Positions 22,800 to 33,753 of a stretch of DNA of 64,000 nt are shown here, one piece after another (within the stretch, counting starts at the first letter, position 1; every line of letters begins with the position of its first letter). The DNA is taken from positions 79,631-143,630 of the forward strand of contig MNCI01007769.1 in assembly GCA_015680685.1 (NCBI GenBank), in the 5' to 3' direction. The DNA comes from Gnetum montanum (Eukaryota > Streptophyta > Gnetopsida > Gnetales > Gnetaceae). The position numbers and the translations under genes were made by a program. The notes under the pieces were generated by a model, which was not told the origin of the DNA, did no database searches, and was given only the letters and a program-made list of their open reading frames with translations.

Positions 22800-24360
22800 C
22801 TAAGGAATTGCTAAGTACGTGTTATCTATTTTTTTTCTACTTTTCTGTGGTGGTTTATAATTTTTGGTATACCTTTTTCCTTTCTTAATACCTTTTCACA
22901 TTTTTTGATATCTTCTCATTCTTTTATACTTTTTCATTTGTAGAATATTTTAATTCTTTGACATTATCCAATTCTTAATGATTCTTCATTCTTTTTATCT
23001 TTTTCATTTTTAATATCTTTTACAATTTGTCATACTTTGTCTTCATTTTACTTATACACATTTTTATCAATTTCCAGTAAAACACATCGAATAAGGCAAG
23101 ATGTAGCCTCAATAAGGTAATATTTTTCTATGTTATTAAGTCACAAGGGACTGGTTATCTATACAATGAGACCACAACATCCATTCATCCATTCCAATAA
23201 TAAGAGGTTCTTACCATGACCATAGTGATATTCTTCTTATAATAAAACTAAGAATAAACTTGTAAGTATTATGCCTAGATTGAAAAGTAAAGAACCAAGT
23301 GGGAATGTATGGGTGTGACATCAAGGGGATTTATGGATTTTCTTATATTTCTACTATGAGTTCTATCCTATTGCTAAAGATGTATTATATCTTTATAGAT
23401 CAAATGAAAAATGGGAGTAAGAGTAAAATAAATGTTGCCTCACTATGTCACTGGAAAGACATGTTACCCATGCTTCAAGGTAGTCCTTTGGTAAGGTTGA
23501 CACAATTAAAAATAAAATCCATACACAAGAATAAATTTCTAGAGGTCTCACTAGAAAGACATGTTACCCATGCTTGAAGGTAGGAAGCTTCTCAATAATG
23601 TTAAAAATAATAAACACCAAGTGGTAATACTCTTTGCAATAGGGGTAGTCTTGTGGTTATGAATCCAATAGATGAAATAGTGCAATGTCATTGGAATGTG
23701 ATCTGGACTTGGTTTCAATCTTGGAATGAAGGGCTAATGATTAATTTAACCATGAATAATACACAAAAATTCATTATGCCTATGGTAAGACACCTCAAGT
23801 TCCAAGATTTTCAATCCTTTTTATAGTCCATCTCACCTCCATTTATAGTTAATCATAGCTTGTGGTTCTATGTAATATAGTGTTATTTTCCCAATTCAGT
23901 AATACTAATATATGTATGTTTTGCGAACATGTATGTTTTACATTCAAGTCATTGAGTTCCTAAGGACACTTTTAGGCCTAGTTATGCATGGGCATTAAGA
24001 GCTAGAGCCTACTTTGAGGAAGATCCACTTGTATAACTATTTTATTTCATACTTCACTAGTGATTCCACATCATCTTGTACCTTCTAAGATTAGCCAAAA
24101 CTCTAATAAATACTTCACCTACTTTTGACAATCTATTCATGAAACTACAACCCTTCATCCATCTTGTATACACTTACTTAACTATTCATAACCTTAAATT
24201 CTTGTTTTTTATAAACTTTCAATGTCAAATTTTTAAAATCCAAGCATCATGGATATTCTAAGACCCTTTTGAAATGTGTATTATCTTCCTACCATTCAGA
24301 TTGACTCATTTTTTCCATTAGAAATTGCTCACAAAAGTTGAAACTTTTTGTGGTGACGTT
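22800..24360 (+). other. 3' untranslated tail of X, shared with Y, Z and T
   Basis: The tail opens with a T-rich stretch (22830-23060) and continues with TATGTTATTAAGTCA, CAATGAGACCACA (about 23167), GGTGTGACATCAAGGGGATT (about 23312) and GGGCATTAAGAGC...GAGCCTACTTT (about 23990). The same blocks, in the same order, stand in Z (38800 down to 37940, minus) and in part in T (50030 down to 49145, minus) and Y (32288, 32958). A 33-base segment is duplicated exactly 100 bases apart (23451-23483 and 23551-23583). No coding content was found. Confidence 0.6.
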
Positions 24361-24598
24361 GTTGATACAATGTATCATCACCTCATACATCATTGATACA
24401 ATATCAGATCAATGATTTTGTGAAACAAAAAATCTATAAATAGGCATGGGAAGTTAGAAAAAAAAATTTCATTCTTCCCAATTACCATAAGAGGAGTTTT
24501 TTCTTATCTTCTATTGAACTTTGACATCCTAACTTGCACAAGCCATAACTTTGCTCCTATAGCTTTAATTTCTAAAAATATTGAATCTTGTTAATCAT
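24361..24598 (+). promoter_or_regulatory. Internal LTR-like promoter of X
   Basis: A cluster of inverted TGATACAATGTATCA / CATTGATAC / GATCAATGA words at 24370-24420 is followed by TATAAATA at 24435-24442, then a leader and ATG at 24599. This is the same plan as the U3 part of the group's LTRs (GATAT/TGAT words, then TATA), yet it lies inside the element, well before the 3' LTR at 25652. Comparable regions stand in Z (about 37640-37520, minus) and T (about 48880-48735, minus). Confidence 0.5.
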
Positions 24599-25505
24599 GG
24601 AGTGTGCAACTTATTTGTGGGAGGATGACATCATGGAAAATTTAAAGAAAATTGTTTGAAAACTATCATAATTGTGGAAAACAGTTTAAGGGTAAGTAAG
24701 ATAAAACATACAAGATATTATCATGAAATTAGTAAATACAAGCCATGTACTTCGATAAATTCTCCTATTAAACCTTTTTAATTAATTATAAGGTATCATG
24801 ATCCTAAAAGATAATAAGTGTGGAAGGTAATGAAATTAAAGATACATTTCTTCTAGTTATCATTTTGAAATTATTCTAACTTTGCAATCATTATGAACTA
24901 AATATGTGATCTAATTGAAAAAATGAGAAGGATTATGAATTGTAAATTGCACATATGAACACTTGGGTAATCCTAAATTCTTGATTGATTGTAGATGTAC
25001 TTGAAAAGAATACGAGAAGAAGGGCCCTCATAGCCATGAAGCAAAAGACCAAGAGGGTGACAAAGAGGCCACACTGGAGAACAAAATCCATTGGCAAAAC
25101 ATGCAGAGTAGGAAGCACAATATTTTAGTATTCATCAACAAACACCTACTACCAAATACTTTGTCCAAGTGGAGGCCAAAGTACTACTAGGAATTAAGTA
25201 AAAAATCCAAGGCATTTGAAGAAGAAAAGTGGTAGTATGGTACATGAAAGTAAATCAAATGTTCCCACAACTGTCATGCCCATGGGATGTACCAACTCCA
25301 TCAAAAATTTCTCAATAAGCATGGATGGTACATAATCCCTAAATAAAAGAAGAAAAAATTAGGCATTACTGAATAGATATTAGTTTAAGAAGCTTGATGA
25401 TAAGGGGAAGTAATTGATGGGAGAGCCACCACCATCAAGTACATGAGCTACAATGAGACACTTTCATTTTTTCTTTTGTTTTGTCTTGTCATACATTTCT
25501 ATTAA
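24599..25505 (+). pseudogene. Accessory ORF of X: shortened, spliced, hydrophobic C-terminus
   Basis: A short first exon starts MECATYLWEDDIMENLKK. A good intron (donor GTAAGTAAG at 24692, acceptor TTGATTGTAG ending 24994) leads into a second exon with EEEK-rich text (KSKAFEEEKW) and YMKVNQMFPQLSCPWD. The final frame, GEVIDGRATTIKYMSYNE then LSFFLLFCLVIHFY, ends at TAA (25503-25505). The segments KAF.EE, YMK.N.MFP.L.CPWD, G.ATT...YMS and the hydrophobic end recur in the much longer accessory frame of Z (34590-37080), so X has lost the middle. The stop lies 146 bases before the LTR, against 144 in Z. An env-like role is possible from position and membrane segment, but no fusion or glycoprotein feature is seen. 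Confidence 0.6.
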
Positions 25506-25640
25506 ATTTTTTAAAAGAACCACTACGGCATTCCAAGTCATGTAAATAGTAGTTAGTTATGTTTTTTTGAATCTACCTTCCAATTGTGTAAGGGACTCTA
25601 TCCTCATTTTATTTTATCTTGAGGACTTAGATTTAGTCAA

Positions 25641-25651
25641 TCATGGGGGTA
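25641..25651 (+). promoter_or_regulatory. Polypurine tract of X (TCATGGGGGTA)
   Basis: It directly precedes the 3' LTR. The same AATCATGGGGGTA precedes the LTR of Y at 33753, and CAATTGTTGGAGTA precedes that of Z (minus). Confidence 0.75.
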
Positions 25652-26575
25652 TGATAAAGTAAAAATATTTGATCAAAGAAATATTGTAAGAATGATATCA
25701 TATCTACAATGTCATTGATATGATGTCATAGCAAATGCACCATCATCATTTATATGATATCTTGGGATGTGTGCAGCCCTATATATATGATACTTGTATG
25801 CATAATCTACTAACTTTTCAAATCTATCATATCCAAAGTCTTGAATTTTTATTTTTTGAACTTAGACTTAGCGATTAGATGAGTGAATCCCTGCAGTGTG
25901 ATATGTCATAATTAAATGGAATATGTGTTCAATTAGTTTGTACTTGGTGACAAGTTGTCACCAGAAGTAAAGATCAAGATTATTGTACATTATTATAGCA
26001 TTCCCTTAGTTTACTATTTTGACTTAGCATAATGATTAATATTTCACTAGCATAATGTTTATTGCTTTAGTAGTTTAATACTTCACTTTTCAAAGTACTT
26101 TATTTTTAGGGTTTAGGGTTAGAGGAATGGATACAATTGATTTTGAGTGTTAAGTGTGATTGTTTTGTAATCCCAATAGTATTAACACTTGGTTTTCCCA
26201 GTAGCATAATACATGATAATCCCAATGATGATTACATAATCCCAAGATGTGTCTAGAAAATTAGGAATGATTATCCATCATAGTAGGTAATAATAGACCT
26301 ACATTTCCATTATTAGTTATACTTAGCATTTAACTCTACGTTCATCATGTTTACACTTAGGAGTGTAACTGGCCCTACAACATCACATAATATATCCCCC
26401 ACTACAAACTAATCTATACACTTAGACTTTACTAGCTTGAAGTGAGAAGACAATGATTACAAGCTTAACTCAATTACTAGAATATCAACATTTTCCATCC
26501 ATGGATTGTAGTCATGTCACATGTAAACACTTGTGACTTGTATGGTTGGGTGTTAGGTTGTTCCACCACTCATCA
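25652..26575 (+). repeat. 3' LTR of element X (924 bp)
   Basis: It runs from TGATAAAG to CCACTCATCA, bounded by the polypurine tract and by non-LTR sequence AGTAT. U3 contains GATAT/TGAT words (25690-25770) and a CTATATATATGATAC promoter-like stretch near 25780. The last ~580 bases match 18590-19168. One local difference is a telomere-like insertion/replacement at 26105-26121. Confidence 0.8.
26105..26121 (+). repeat. Telomere-like TTTAGGG x2 inside the X LTR
   Basis: The text TTTAGGGTTTAGGGTTA replaces TTTTACTTGTTAATATTAA of the 5' LTR copy. TTTAGGG is the usual plant telomere unit. Confidence 0.7.
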
Positions 26576-26689
26576 AGTATCAACTAGGTTGGTAGCTTGT
26601 TTATGTCTCATAAGCTAACACACATACTAGCATAGTATATTTGGTTTATGGTACCTAAGTTTTAGAGCATTAGGATCTACATGTGTCTT
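26576..26689. other. Short flank right of X
   Basis: Begins AGTAT and carries no recognised feature. Confidence 0.3.
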
Positions 26690-27240
26690 TTGGGGGAGGG
26701 TTCATAGTGTGTAAAATTATAAAGAATAATTTTCCAAGATATTCCAACATATGAGATTAATTTGATAACTAATTTCATTACCCTAGTGTGTGGAACCCAA
26801 GGTATTTTTGCTCATTATTTGTGAGACCCACCTATTATCAAAATTGATGACATTGATAACATTTATGACTAGGAAATACAAAATTTGAATAAAAGGATAA
26901 CATATGAACATAATTTCATTCTCTATTTCCCATGCCCAACATGTGAGATAGCATGTAAAGCTTTGGATATTTTTGCCCATGTTCTATGGGGCCTACATAT
27001 TATCAAAATTGACCATGTTTGCAATGCATGGGACTAGGAAAAAAAATGTCACCAAAAGATAATGTATGAATTTAATTTCATTTTAATTTGTCATTCATAA
27101 TAAGTGAAGGATAATTCTTTGCTTGTGATAAAAAATATAGATAATTTATGGGGGCTAGAAAGGACATTTTACCATCAAATGATAGCATATGAGATTAATT
27201 TCACTATTAATTTCATTGGTGCAGTTTGTGAGAGCTAGGC
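26690..27240 (+). repeat. Degenerate tandem repeat, ~130-165 bp unit, about four copies
   Basis: CATATGAGATTAATTT...ATTTCATT recurs near 26748, 26898, 27060 and 27186. CCTATTATCAAAATTGA and ACATATTATCAAAATTGA lie 167 bases apart (about 26832 and 26999), and TTTTTGC...GGGACC or GGGGCC follows each. It sits between X and the 3' LTR of Z. Confidence 0.55.
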
Positions 27241-27324
27241 TTGGGATTATAAACTCATCCACATAGTTTGTACAAGATAATTTAGGATTTTCTATGTCTT
27301 GTGTTTAGTGTGTTAGAGAAAACC

Positions 27325-28213
27325 TGATGAGTGATAAGGTACCCCTATGCCCAACCATACAAATCATAAGCATTCACACATGATCTCATCCAATTCCATG
27401 GATGGGACAAGTTGTGCATCTTAATCATTATGCTTTGATTATAGTTCATTATCTTCTCACTTGGACTAGTGGTATCTTTGTCATGTATGGTTTAGTCCAT
27501 AGTGAGGTATATGATGTTGTCTAATCCTATGCCACTCGTCATGACAATAAAGAGATAATTTAATTAAGTTAATGAACAATGGAATGTAAAAGCTAAACTA
27601 GCTTACATGTGATGAGTATCCATTCCTAATCATTCATACATGTCTTGGACCTCATATGATCACCACTAGAATTACCAAGCATATGTCATTGGGCTTGCCA
27701 AATAATACACTAATGGGTTACCAAGTAATTACGCTTAAGTGCTTGTGATTAACCATACTCATTCAACTTAATGATAGGAATCGTAAAGAGCAATAAATGG
27801 AAATATTAACTAAGTAAAATAGTAAATAATTAAATAATTAAAAAATTAAAAGAAATAATAATCTAAGTGCATGCTACAATGATGGAAGCAATCATGATCT
27901 TTATTTTCTATCATGTAACATGTTCAAGTTCATCACACTTGATTAGGATTATCATACAATCACAAACATCATATTGCAAGAATACACTAGGAATAATAGA
28001 ACTAGAAATTAACAATCTATGAAAAAGATAACTAAAATATAAATCTAAAACTATCTCCTAACCATGCACCTAAGTGTTGTATTTATAGGCTAGCATAGAA
28101 GAGACAATATTGAATATCTGACATCACTTCTTAGGACCCAATATCAGATACCTAATATTAAGGCTTTGATATCAGATATTCAATATTGGAGCTAATAAAA
28201 TCATGATTTATCA
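27325..28213 (-). repeat. 3' LTR of Z (889 bp)
   Basis: On the plus strand it runs from TGATGAGTGATAAGG to GATTTATCA. It aligns along its whole length with 41535-42406 (e.g. GGTTTAGTCCATAGTGAGG, CTTGCCAAA(T/C)AATACACTA). The TATA box is TATAAATA on the minus strand (28080-28087), preceded by GATAT-type words (28150-28190). Confidence 0.85.
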
Positions 28214-28351
28214 TACTCCAACAATTGAGTGAAAAATCATCCTTGAGTTAAAAAAATGAGGAAAAAGTTCTTTAGAAAATATTATGAAGGTATGGAATTA
28301 TTGACTGACTCCAAAAAACAAACAAAATAATTGACTCTTACATGTCATAGT

Positions 28352-29176
28352 TGATGAGCCACGATATTGCGTACATGATATTGCATCCATGATATCAAAT
28401 CCTCCCCTGCGATATTGCGTACGCAATATCGTAGCCTATGGAAATGTCTATAAATAAGAGGCAGCTTTCCCTGTTTTAGGCATCTAGACTTAAACCTTAG
28501 CCAAAATATAGTATTTTTACCATTCTAGAGTTAGAATAATTTCCATGTGCCCACAGTAGGAGTCTTAAAGTGAACGGATCTTTATTCGAGCAAATTGTAC
28601 CTGAGCACACATTTGTGTACGGTAATAAAGATAAACTTTCTAATAAGCCTTGCAGCATGTGGACTAAGATAAATAGGAATTACTTATTATTAAATGTTTA
28701 TATTCTTTCCTAGATAATTAAATCTCTCTCAACCCTTAACTCTCCTAGTTAAGTGCATTTAGTACGACCGCTTCGAGCACGTGTGTAATGCTTGGTAACC
28801 TTCTAATGAGTAGCATTTGGTAATCCCAGTAGTGTTGCATTGGTTCAGGGTGTGTGTGGCAAGTGGGAACATATACCAGTGATAGGACAATTAGAACTTA
28901 GTTAGTGAATAGTTAATAAAAGTTAGTCAGTTAGTCTCTTCACCTTCTCCTATTAGCATAAGACATTAAAAAGATAAAAGATATAAAAATCATATGCCTC
29001 AAGCTTACTTAACCATACAATCATGACAATACAAGTAAGTTTGGGAAGATAGCAATTGATTAACCTTAAGTGTTCCATTAGGGTGCGTAAGCACTTAGTC
29101 CTTGGAGTTCAATTGAATCATGTGTGAGATGCTTGTATTCGAATGGTTGAGTATAGGGGTACTTCGCCACTCATCA
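28352..29176 (+). repeat. 5' LTR of Y
   Basis: From TGATGAGCC to CGCCACTCATCA. U3 carries repeated CG-bearing words of the type GCGATATTGCGTAC at 28362-28431, among them a perfect 22-base palindrome at 28410-28431. TATAAATA follows at 28449-28456. Confidence 0.9.
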
Positions 29177-29195
29177 TGGGCATCATTTCCAGGGA
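29177..29195 (+). promoter_or_regulatory. Primer-binding site of Y (decayed tRNA-Asp type)
   Basis: TGGGCATCATTTCCAGGGA begins right after the LTR. With one extra G it follows TGGCGCCGTTGCCGGGGA, mostly differing by C/T and G/A changes. Confidence 0.55.
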
Positions 29196-29301
29196 TTTAG
29201 TTGTTTGTGCACTATGTAGAACATAGGAGATCATTCATATTGTTGGGATGCTAGAAAGAACCCTTAGGATTGATCAAAAGAAAAAAAATAAGATAATGAT
29301 A

Positions 29302-29363
29302 AATAGCACACCGAACAAGACTAAAATGTTTCCTAATCCTAAAAGGAATAGCACACCGAACAA
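29302..29363 (+). repeat. 17-base direct repeat in the Y leader
   Basis: AATAGCACACCGAACAA occurs at 29302-29318 and 29347-29363, just before gag. Y gag lacks the ~1 kb N-terminal part seen in X, so the repeat may mark the scar of a deletion. Confidence 0.6.
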
Positions 29364-29379
29364 TGACTGTAGCAAGATG

Positions 29380-30930
29380 AAGAGGTTAGACATGAATAAT
29401 ATCCCATGATTTGATGGGGGATACAACGCTAATCCTAAAAATCACTTACATGCATTTCATGATGCATGTGCCTTGCAAAACATTGAGAATAAATAGAAAA
29501 AGCTAAAGTTGTTCATAAGGACACTAGTAAAAGAACCAAAAAGCTAGTACCGTTCCTTAGAACTGGAATCCATTTGAAGGTGGAGTACGATGCTAGAACT
29601 ATTTAATGATAAGTATAAAATGTACTCTCAGGTTTCCAACCTATGAAAGAAAATCCAAGGATGGAAGCAGGGAATTCATAAACCCTTGGATGCTACCATG
29701 GGCCGATATTATGCACTACTACATTGTTGCCTGGGCCATGGTTACTCGCAGCAAGATCAACTATGCCATCTTGTAGATGGACTTAGGCATGAAACCAGGA
29801 GAACCCTTGGAACATATGCCCAAGGGAGATTATTAGAGCTTAGCTTCCATCAGGTTGATATATTTTTGAAGCAAGTAGCTAAGGAAGAAGGAGAGCTATG
29901 TAAGAGAGAAAGTGTAGAAGAGTACAACCACAATCCTTCCCTTCAAAAAATGGGAGTGAGATTCTATGAGGAGGAGTAAGAGTCATCACTTGAAAAGATG
30001 GTGAAAAGGAAAACCTTGTCACTCCAAAAATTAACAACAGAAGTGTTGGAAAAGGTAAACTAGATGTGGGACTCCTTAGATTGTAAATTTAAAACCATTC
30101 TCAAAATTGTACAGGAGTCTAAGGAGCGAGGCAGTGACTATGATAAAAAGAAATAGAGGAACATGGACCATGGATGTAATAAAGTTAAGGGTAAAATGGC
30201 AATCATCGAAGAGGTTGTGGATTCTAATACAGAAAATGATGGTGCATGTGAGATATGCTAGTATGACCATCCTAAGGGATGTTCCCCAATAATCTCACAT
30301 CTACAAGAGCCTATGGTGTATGCACTTAACCCATGATTTAAAAAATAGCAATAACCCCAAAGGTTACCTTATCCTCAAGGTAATCCAAGGCAATTCCACC
30401 AACCTTGAACATATTATCGAAGTGGAACTCTGTCATAACCTATTGAGCAACACCAGTAGTGGTAATATCCATAATCATGGGGGATGCCACCGCCAAGGAA
30501 ATAATACCCTTACCGATAACCAGATCCATATGGCTACTATGTGCAGTAGAAAATATCTCCACATGACTCTGCTGGTCACATGACACCACAACATCACTAC
30601 TAAGCTTGGGAGTATTATAGGACTCCTTCTCCTCGTAGAGACAACCCACAAACATACCATCCTCTGAATCCATTCGCAACTCTCACACTGATAGCTCCAT
30701 TACCATCCTCTCCAGCAATGCAAAGGGAACTCCCCACTCAACTGCAGGAATGCATTGCTACGAGAGTTGTAAACCTTCAACCCGCTGCTGGTTCTGACAA
30801 CCGTACAAGGAGAAGACCTTTCTTCAGATCCAGCAGTCCAACCAAGATCTCACAACCACAAGTAGTTAAGCCTTTGAATGCTTCTCCACCAAATAAGGCT
30901 TTGGAAATCCCTTCAAACCAAAAATAGAGC
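29380..30930 (+). pseudogene. gag of element Y (broken)
   Basis: The core begins near 29395 (GGYNANPKNHLHAFHDAC). It continues through LKLFIRTLVKEPKS, YRSLELESI, MLELFNDKYKMYSQVSNL, GWKQGIHKPLDATMGRYY (29660-29710) and HETRRTLGTYAQGRLLELSF (about 29790-29850). A zinc-type CEIC.YDHPKGC with HLQE..VYALNP lies near 30245-30335. The C-terminal linker is P/Q/R-rich (30700-30930). The best uninterrupted piece is 29686-29979. All blocks pair with those of X and Z. No long N-terminal domain precedes the core. Confidence 0.8.
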
Positions 30931-31039
30931 TCAACGCACATGGTTATGTTAACAAATGCGATGGCTACCTAGATTAAGGAAGGTCACCTTTCCAAGAAAT
31001 TCTCTAATCCTAGAAGCCCTTTAATTTATCTCTAAGTCA

Positions 31040-31750
31040 CTGGGAATGAACCATGTAAAGCTCTTTTGGACTCATGTTCTGGAGTCAACTTAATATCACA
31101 AGAGATTTATAAAGCCTAAAACATGATTCCACTAAAGGAGAGCAATATTCGCTTAGAGATGGCTTACCAATCCATCACTGTTCCCTTGGGACAGGTGGAG
31201 GACATTGTTACCACTGTGTGTCGTTGGTCATACCCAACTAATTTTATAGTGATATAAGTAAACAATGACAAAGAAGACTTCCCAATAATAATGGGAAGGG
31301 GATGGCTAAGTACCATAAATGCATGCCTAGGAATCCATGATATTTCCATAGAAATATCTAAGGAAAACACTTTTGGAAAGACTGAGAGAAAGAAAGTTCC
31401 ATGCATCACATATAGTGATATAGGGGATGATTGCATATAAGAATGTTCAACATTGCCTACATGCAATCTGTGTGCCCAGGAAATTAACATACACAAGTGC
31501 CTATATGTAGCAACCACAAAACAAGAAAACACCCAGTAGTTGATAGCTGATCAGGAGAGCAACTCACCAACATCCATGGAACTAACTAGGGGAACAACTT
31601 GCACCCACGTCGAAAGCATAGATACACTGGAGCAAGAGGGTCACCAAATTCCAACCCTTAACCTAAAAACATCAATAGGGGAAAGCTGGAAATTTCCAAA
31701 AAATTTGAACAAATGCTCCAATAAAAAATTACTAATCAATGTGAAATAGC
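31040..31750 (+). pseudogene. Aspartic protease of Y and residual pol start (broken)
   Basis: GNEPCKALLDSCSGVNLIS (about 31050-31105) is the active-site region; the catalytic D-S/T-G reads DSC. Then come ITVPLGQVEDIVTTV, EDFPIIMGRGWLSTINACLG, HDISIEISKENTFGKTERKK and IPTLNLKTSIGESWKFPK (up to 31749). In T, equivalent protease text is followed by RT, whereas here the frame goes on only to SHGGDG at about 31850. The enzyme is inactive: active-site glycine lost and several stops. Confidence 0.8.
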
Positions 31751-31850
31751 CTAAACCTTACCATGAATCTAGAATGGTCAATGCATATAACACATCAAAG
31801 AAAGGACAAAATCACTCATTATTTAAAATCTTCTCATTCCAACTTAGTCA

Positions 31851-33753
31851 TGGGGGAGATGGCCACCTATGCTGATGAATCAAGGCCCTCAGTTCCTTTT
31901 TAAGTTTTTTTTTTACAAATTTTTATTTTGCAAATTCCTTTAACTTTTCTTGTTTTTATTTTGCAACATCGTTCATAATTTTTCATTTAGTTTTATGTTT
32001 ATTTATTTTGTTAAGTTTGTCACCTAATAAGTTCTCCTAAATATGGTATGAACTATATTCCATTGATTGCTAATGTTTGTTTTTTACCTTTGAGTTATGA
32101 TGTTGATACTAAGGTATGGTTCTTTTGATATAATAGGCAATAATTCCACATCATCCATGTATCCATGAATTTCTATGGTCTCTCTTGGCTTGGAAATGTA
32201 CAGTCCATTTCTTTAACTAATAAGAACTGTCAATGAATTGGTTACTGGGCATTTATGAAACTAAGGAAGGACTCAAGGATTGAAAAGGGTGTGACTTCAA
32301 GGGGATTTGATGCATTTGTGCTGGCCATTCTCTTAGATGCTTTGGTTTTTTCTTCTAGAGTTTTCCTTAACATTTTGATGCTACTCTAGTATCAGGAATC
32401 TAAGCTAATAAAAATAATAAGTCTTTGCATGGTGTGGTTCTCATGCAAAAGCAAAAAGAGAGAGAGAGAGAAAAGTGAGAATTCAAGGCACATCCCTTAG
32501 ACTAAATAATCACTTGGGCTAAAAGCACTGGTTATGGAACTAAACAAACATGTTCCCTCTAACTAAGGCCCTTTCTCGCTTCCTACGTTCTCCTTTTTCA
32601 TTTCATCGGAATGGTGGTGACTCTTTGATAGAGGCATTCATGTTACTTCAGGTGGATGGATTGGTTGAATGTATTAATGCGAACTCACTAGATGTGATTT
32701 GTTTAAGGCTAGATTTGAAATGATATCTACTAAGTCACATTAACCATTACTGCACAAGGGGTTGTACATCACCTTGTTCTTGAGACTCCATTCCATTCTC
32801 TTCCTTCCATCCTTCTTTCTTCATTTTTCACCTCATTGTTGGTTGTATCAATAGTCCATATTTTGGTTGATGCAGTGAATTCTTATGGTTAATACATTAA
32901 CTCTTGATTCCAAATGGCATTTCTAAAGCCTCCGGACTCATTGAATGTGGGATTGTTAGGGCATTAAGGGCATGAGCTTGCTTGGGGAGGATCCACTAGC
33001 ATTCCTATTTGGAGCATCATTTAATTTCTTTCCCTTAAACATTTTTACAATCAACATTTATTTTGTTCATTACCATCCCTGACATCCATTTTATTGGTCT
33101 GGTCATTGTTTCTTTTTCTCCATCTTTCTTATTTCTTATATTTTTTCCATTCTCTCGCTATCAGAGGTTCACTCTTAGTCATGGGGGTTCTGGTCCAATT
33201 TTTTTGATTTCTCTTAACCCGTACACCTTCGGTAGTCACTAGTATTATATCTCCAAAATCTGCATAAGCCATATCATAACTCAGCCAATGGACCTTACAC
33301 TGAAGCAAGGTATCAACTACATTGTGATTCATTTATGCTTGCTAATATAAGATTTTGTTGTATGTGCAAATGGCAATCATACAACAATGGATTGGATTTG
33401 GAGGGAATACTTGCAATGGACTGGTGCTAAAGCAGTCTTGCAAGGAACAAGATTAGCATGGCGTTCTTATGGATGAACAACGAAAGGGGTAATCTTAGCA
33501 TCGGCAGCAACAAACTTCTTCTTTTCTCTCTCTCTCTTCTCTCTTCTCTTTTAGCTCCCAAATAAGGCTGGACATCAAATGTGTATAGTATCCACTCTTG
33601 TTGTTGTGAACACTAATATTGTCATGTGTTTTAATGATGATCCATTCACATGTTACCCCATTCACCATTAGTATCATTCAAGTCAATAATCCCATACCTT
33701 TCCAATATTTTGTAAGGAACTTGAGGATGGGTTTTCATTCAATCATGGGGGTA
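31851..33753 (+). other. 3' untranslated tail of Y
   Basis: It opens at CATGGGGGAGATGG, then a T-rich stretch (31900-32000), GGTGTGACTTCAAGGGGATT (about 32288), a (GA)n run (32455-32474), GGGCATTAAGGGCATGAGC (about 32958) and a (CT)n run (33517-33552). It ends in TCAATCATGGGGGTA before the LTR. A minus-strand open frame of 67 codons (33129-33332) has no recognised relative. No internal promoter with an accessory frame like that of X and Z is evident. Confidence 0.55.

Noticed and set aside
31164-31532. 122-codon minus-strand open frame
   Set aside because: It is a shadow of the Y protease, which reads clearly on the plus strand.
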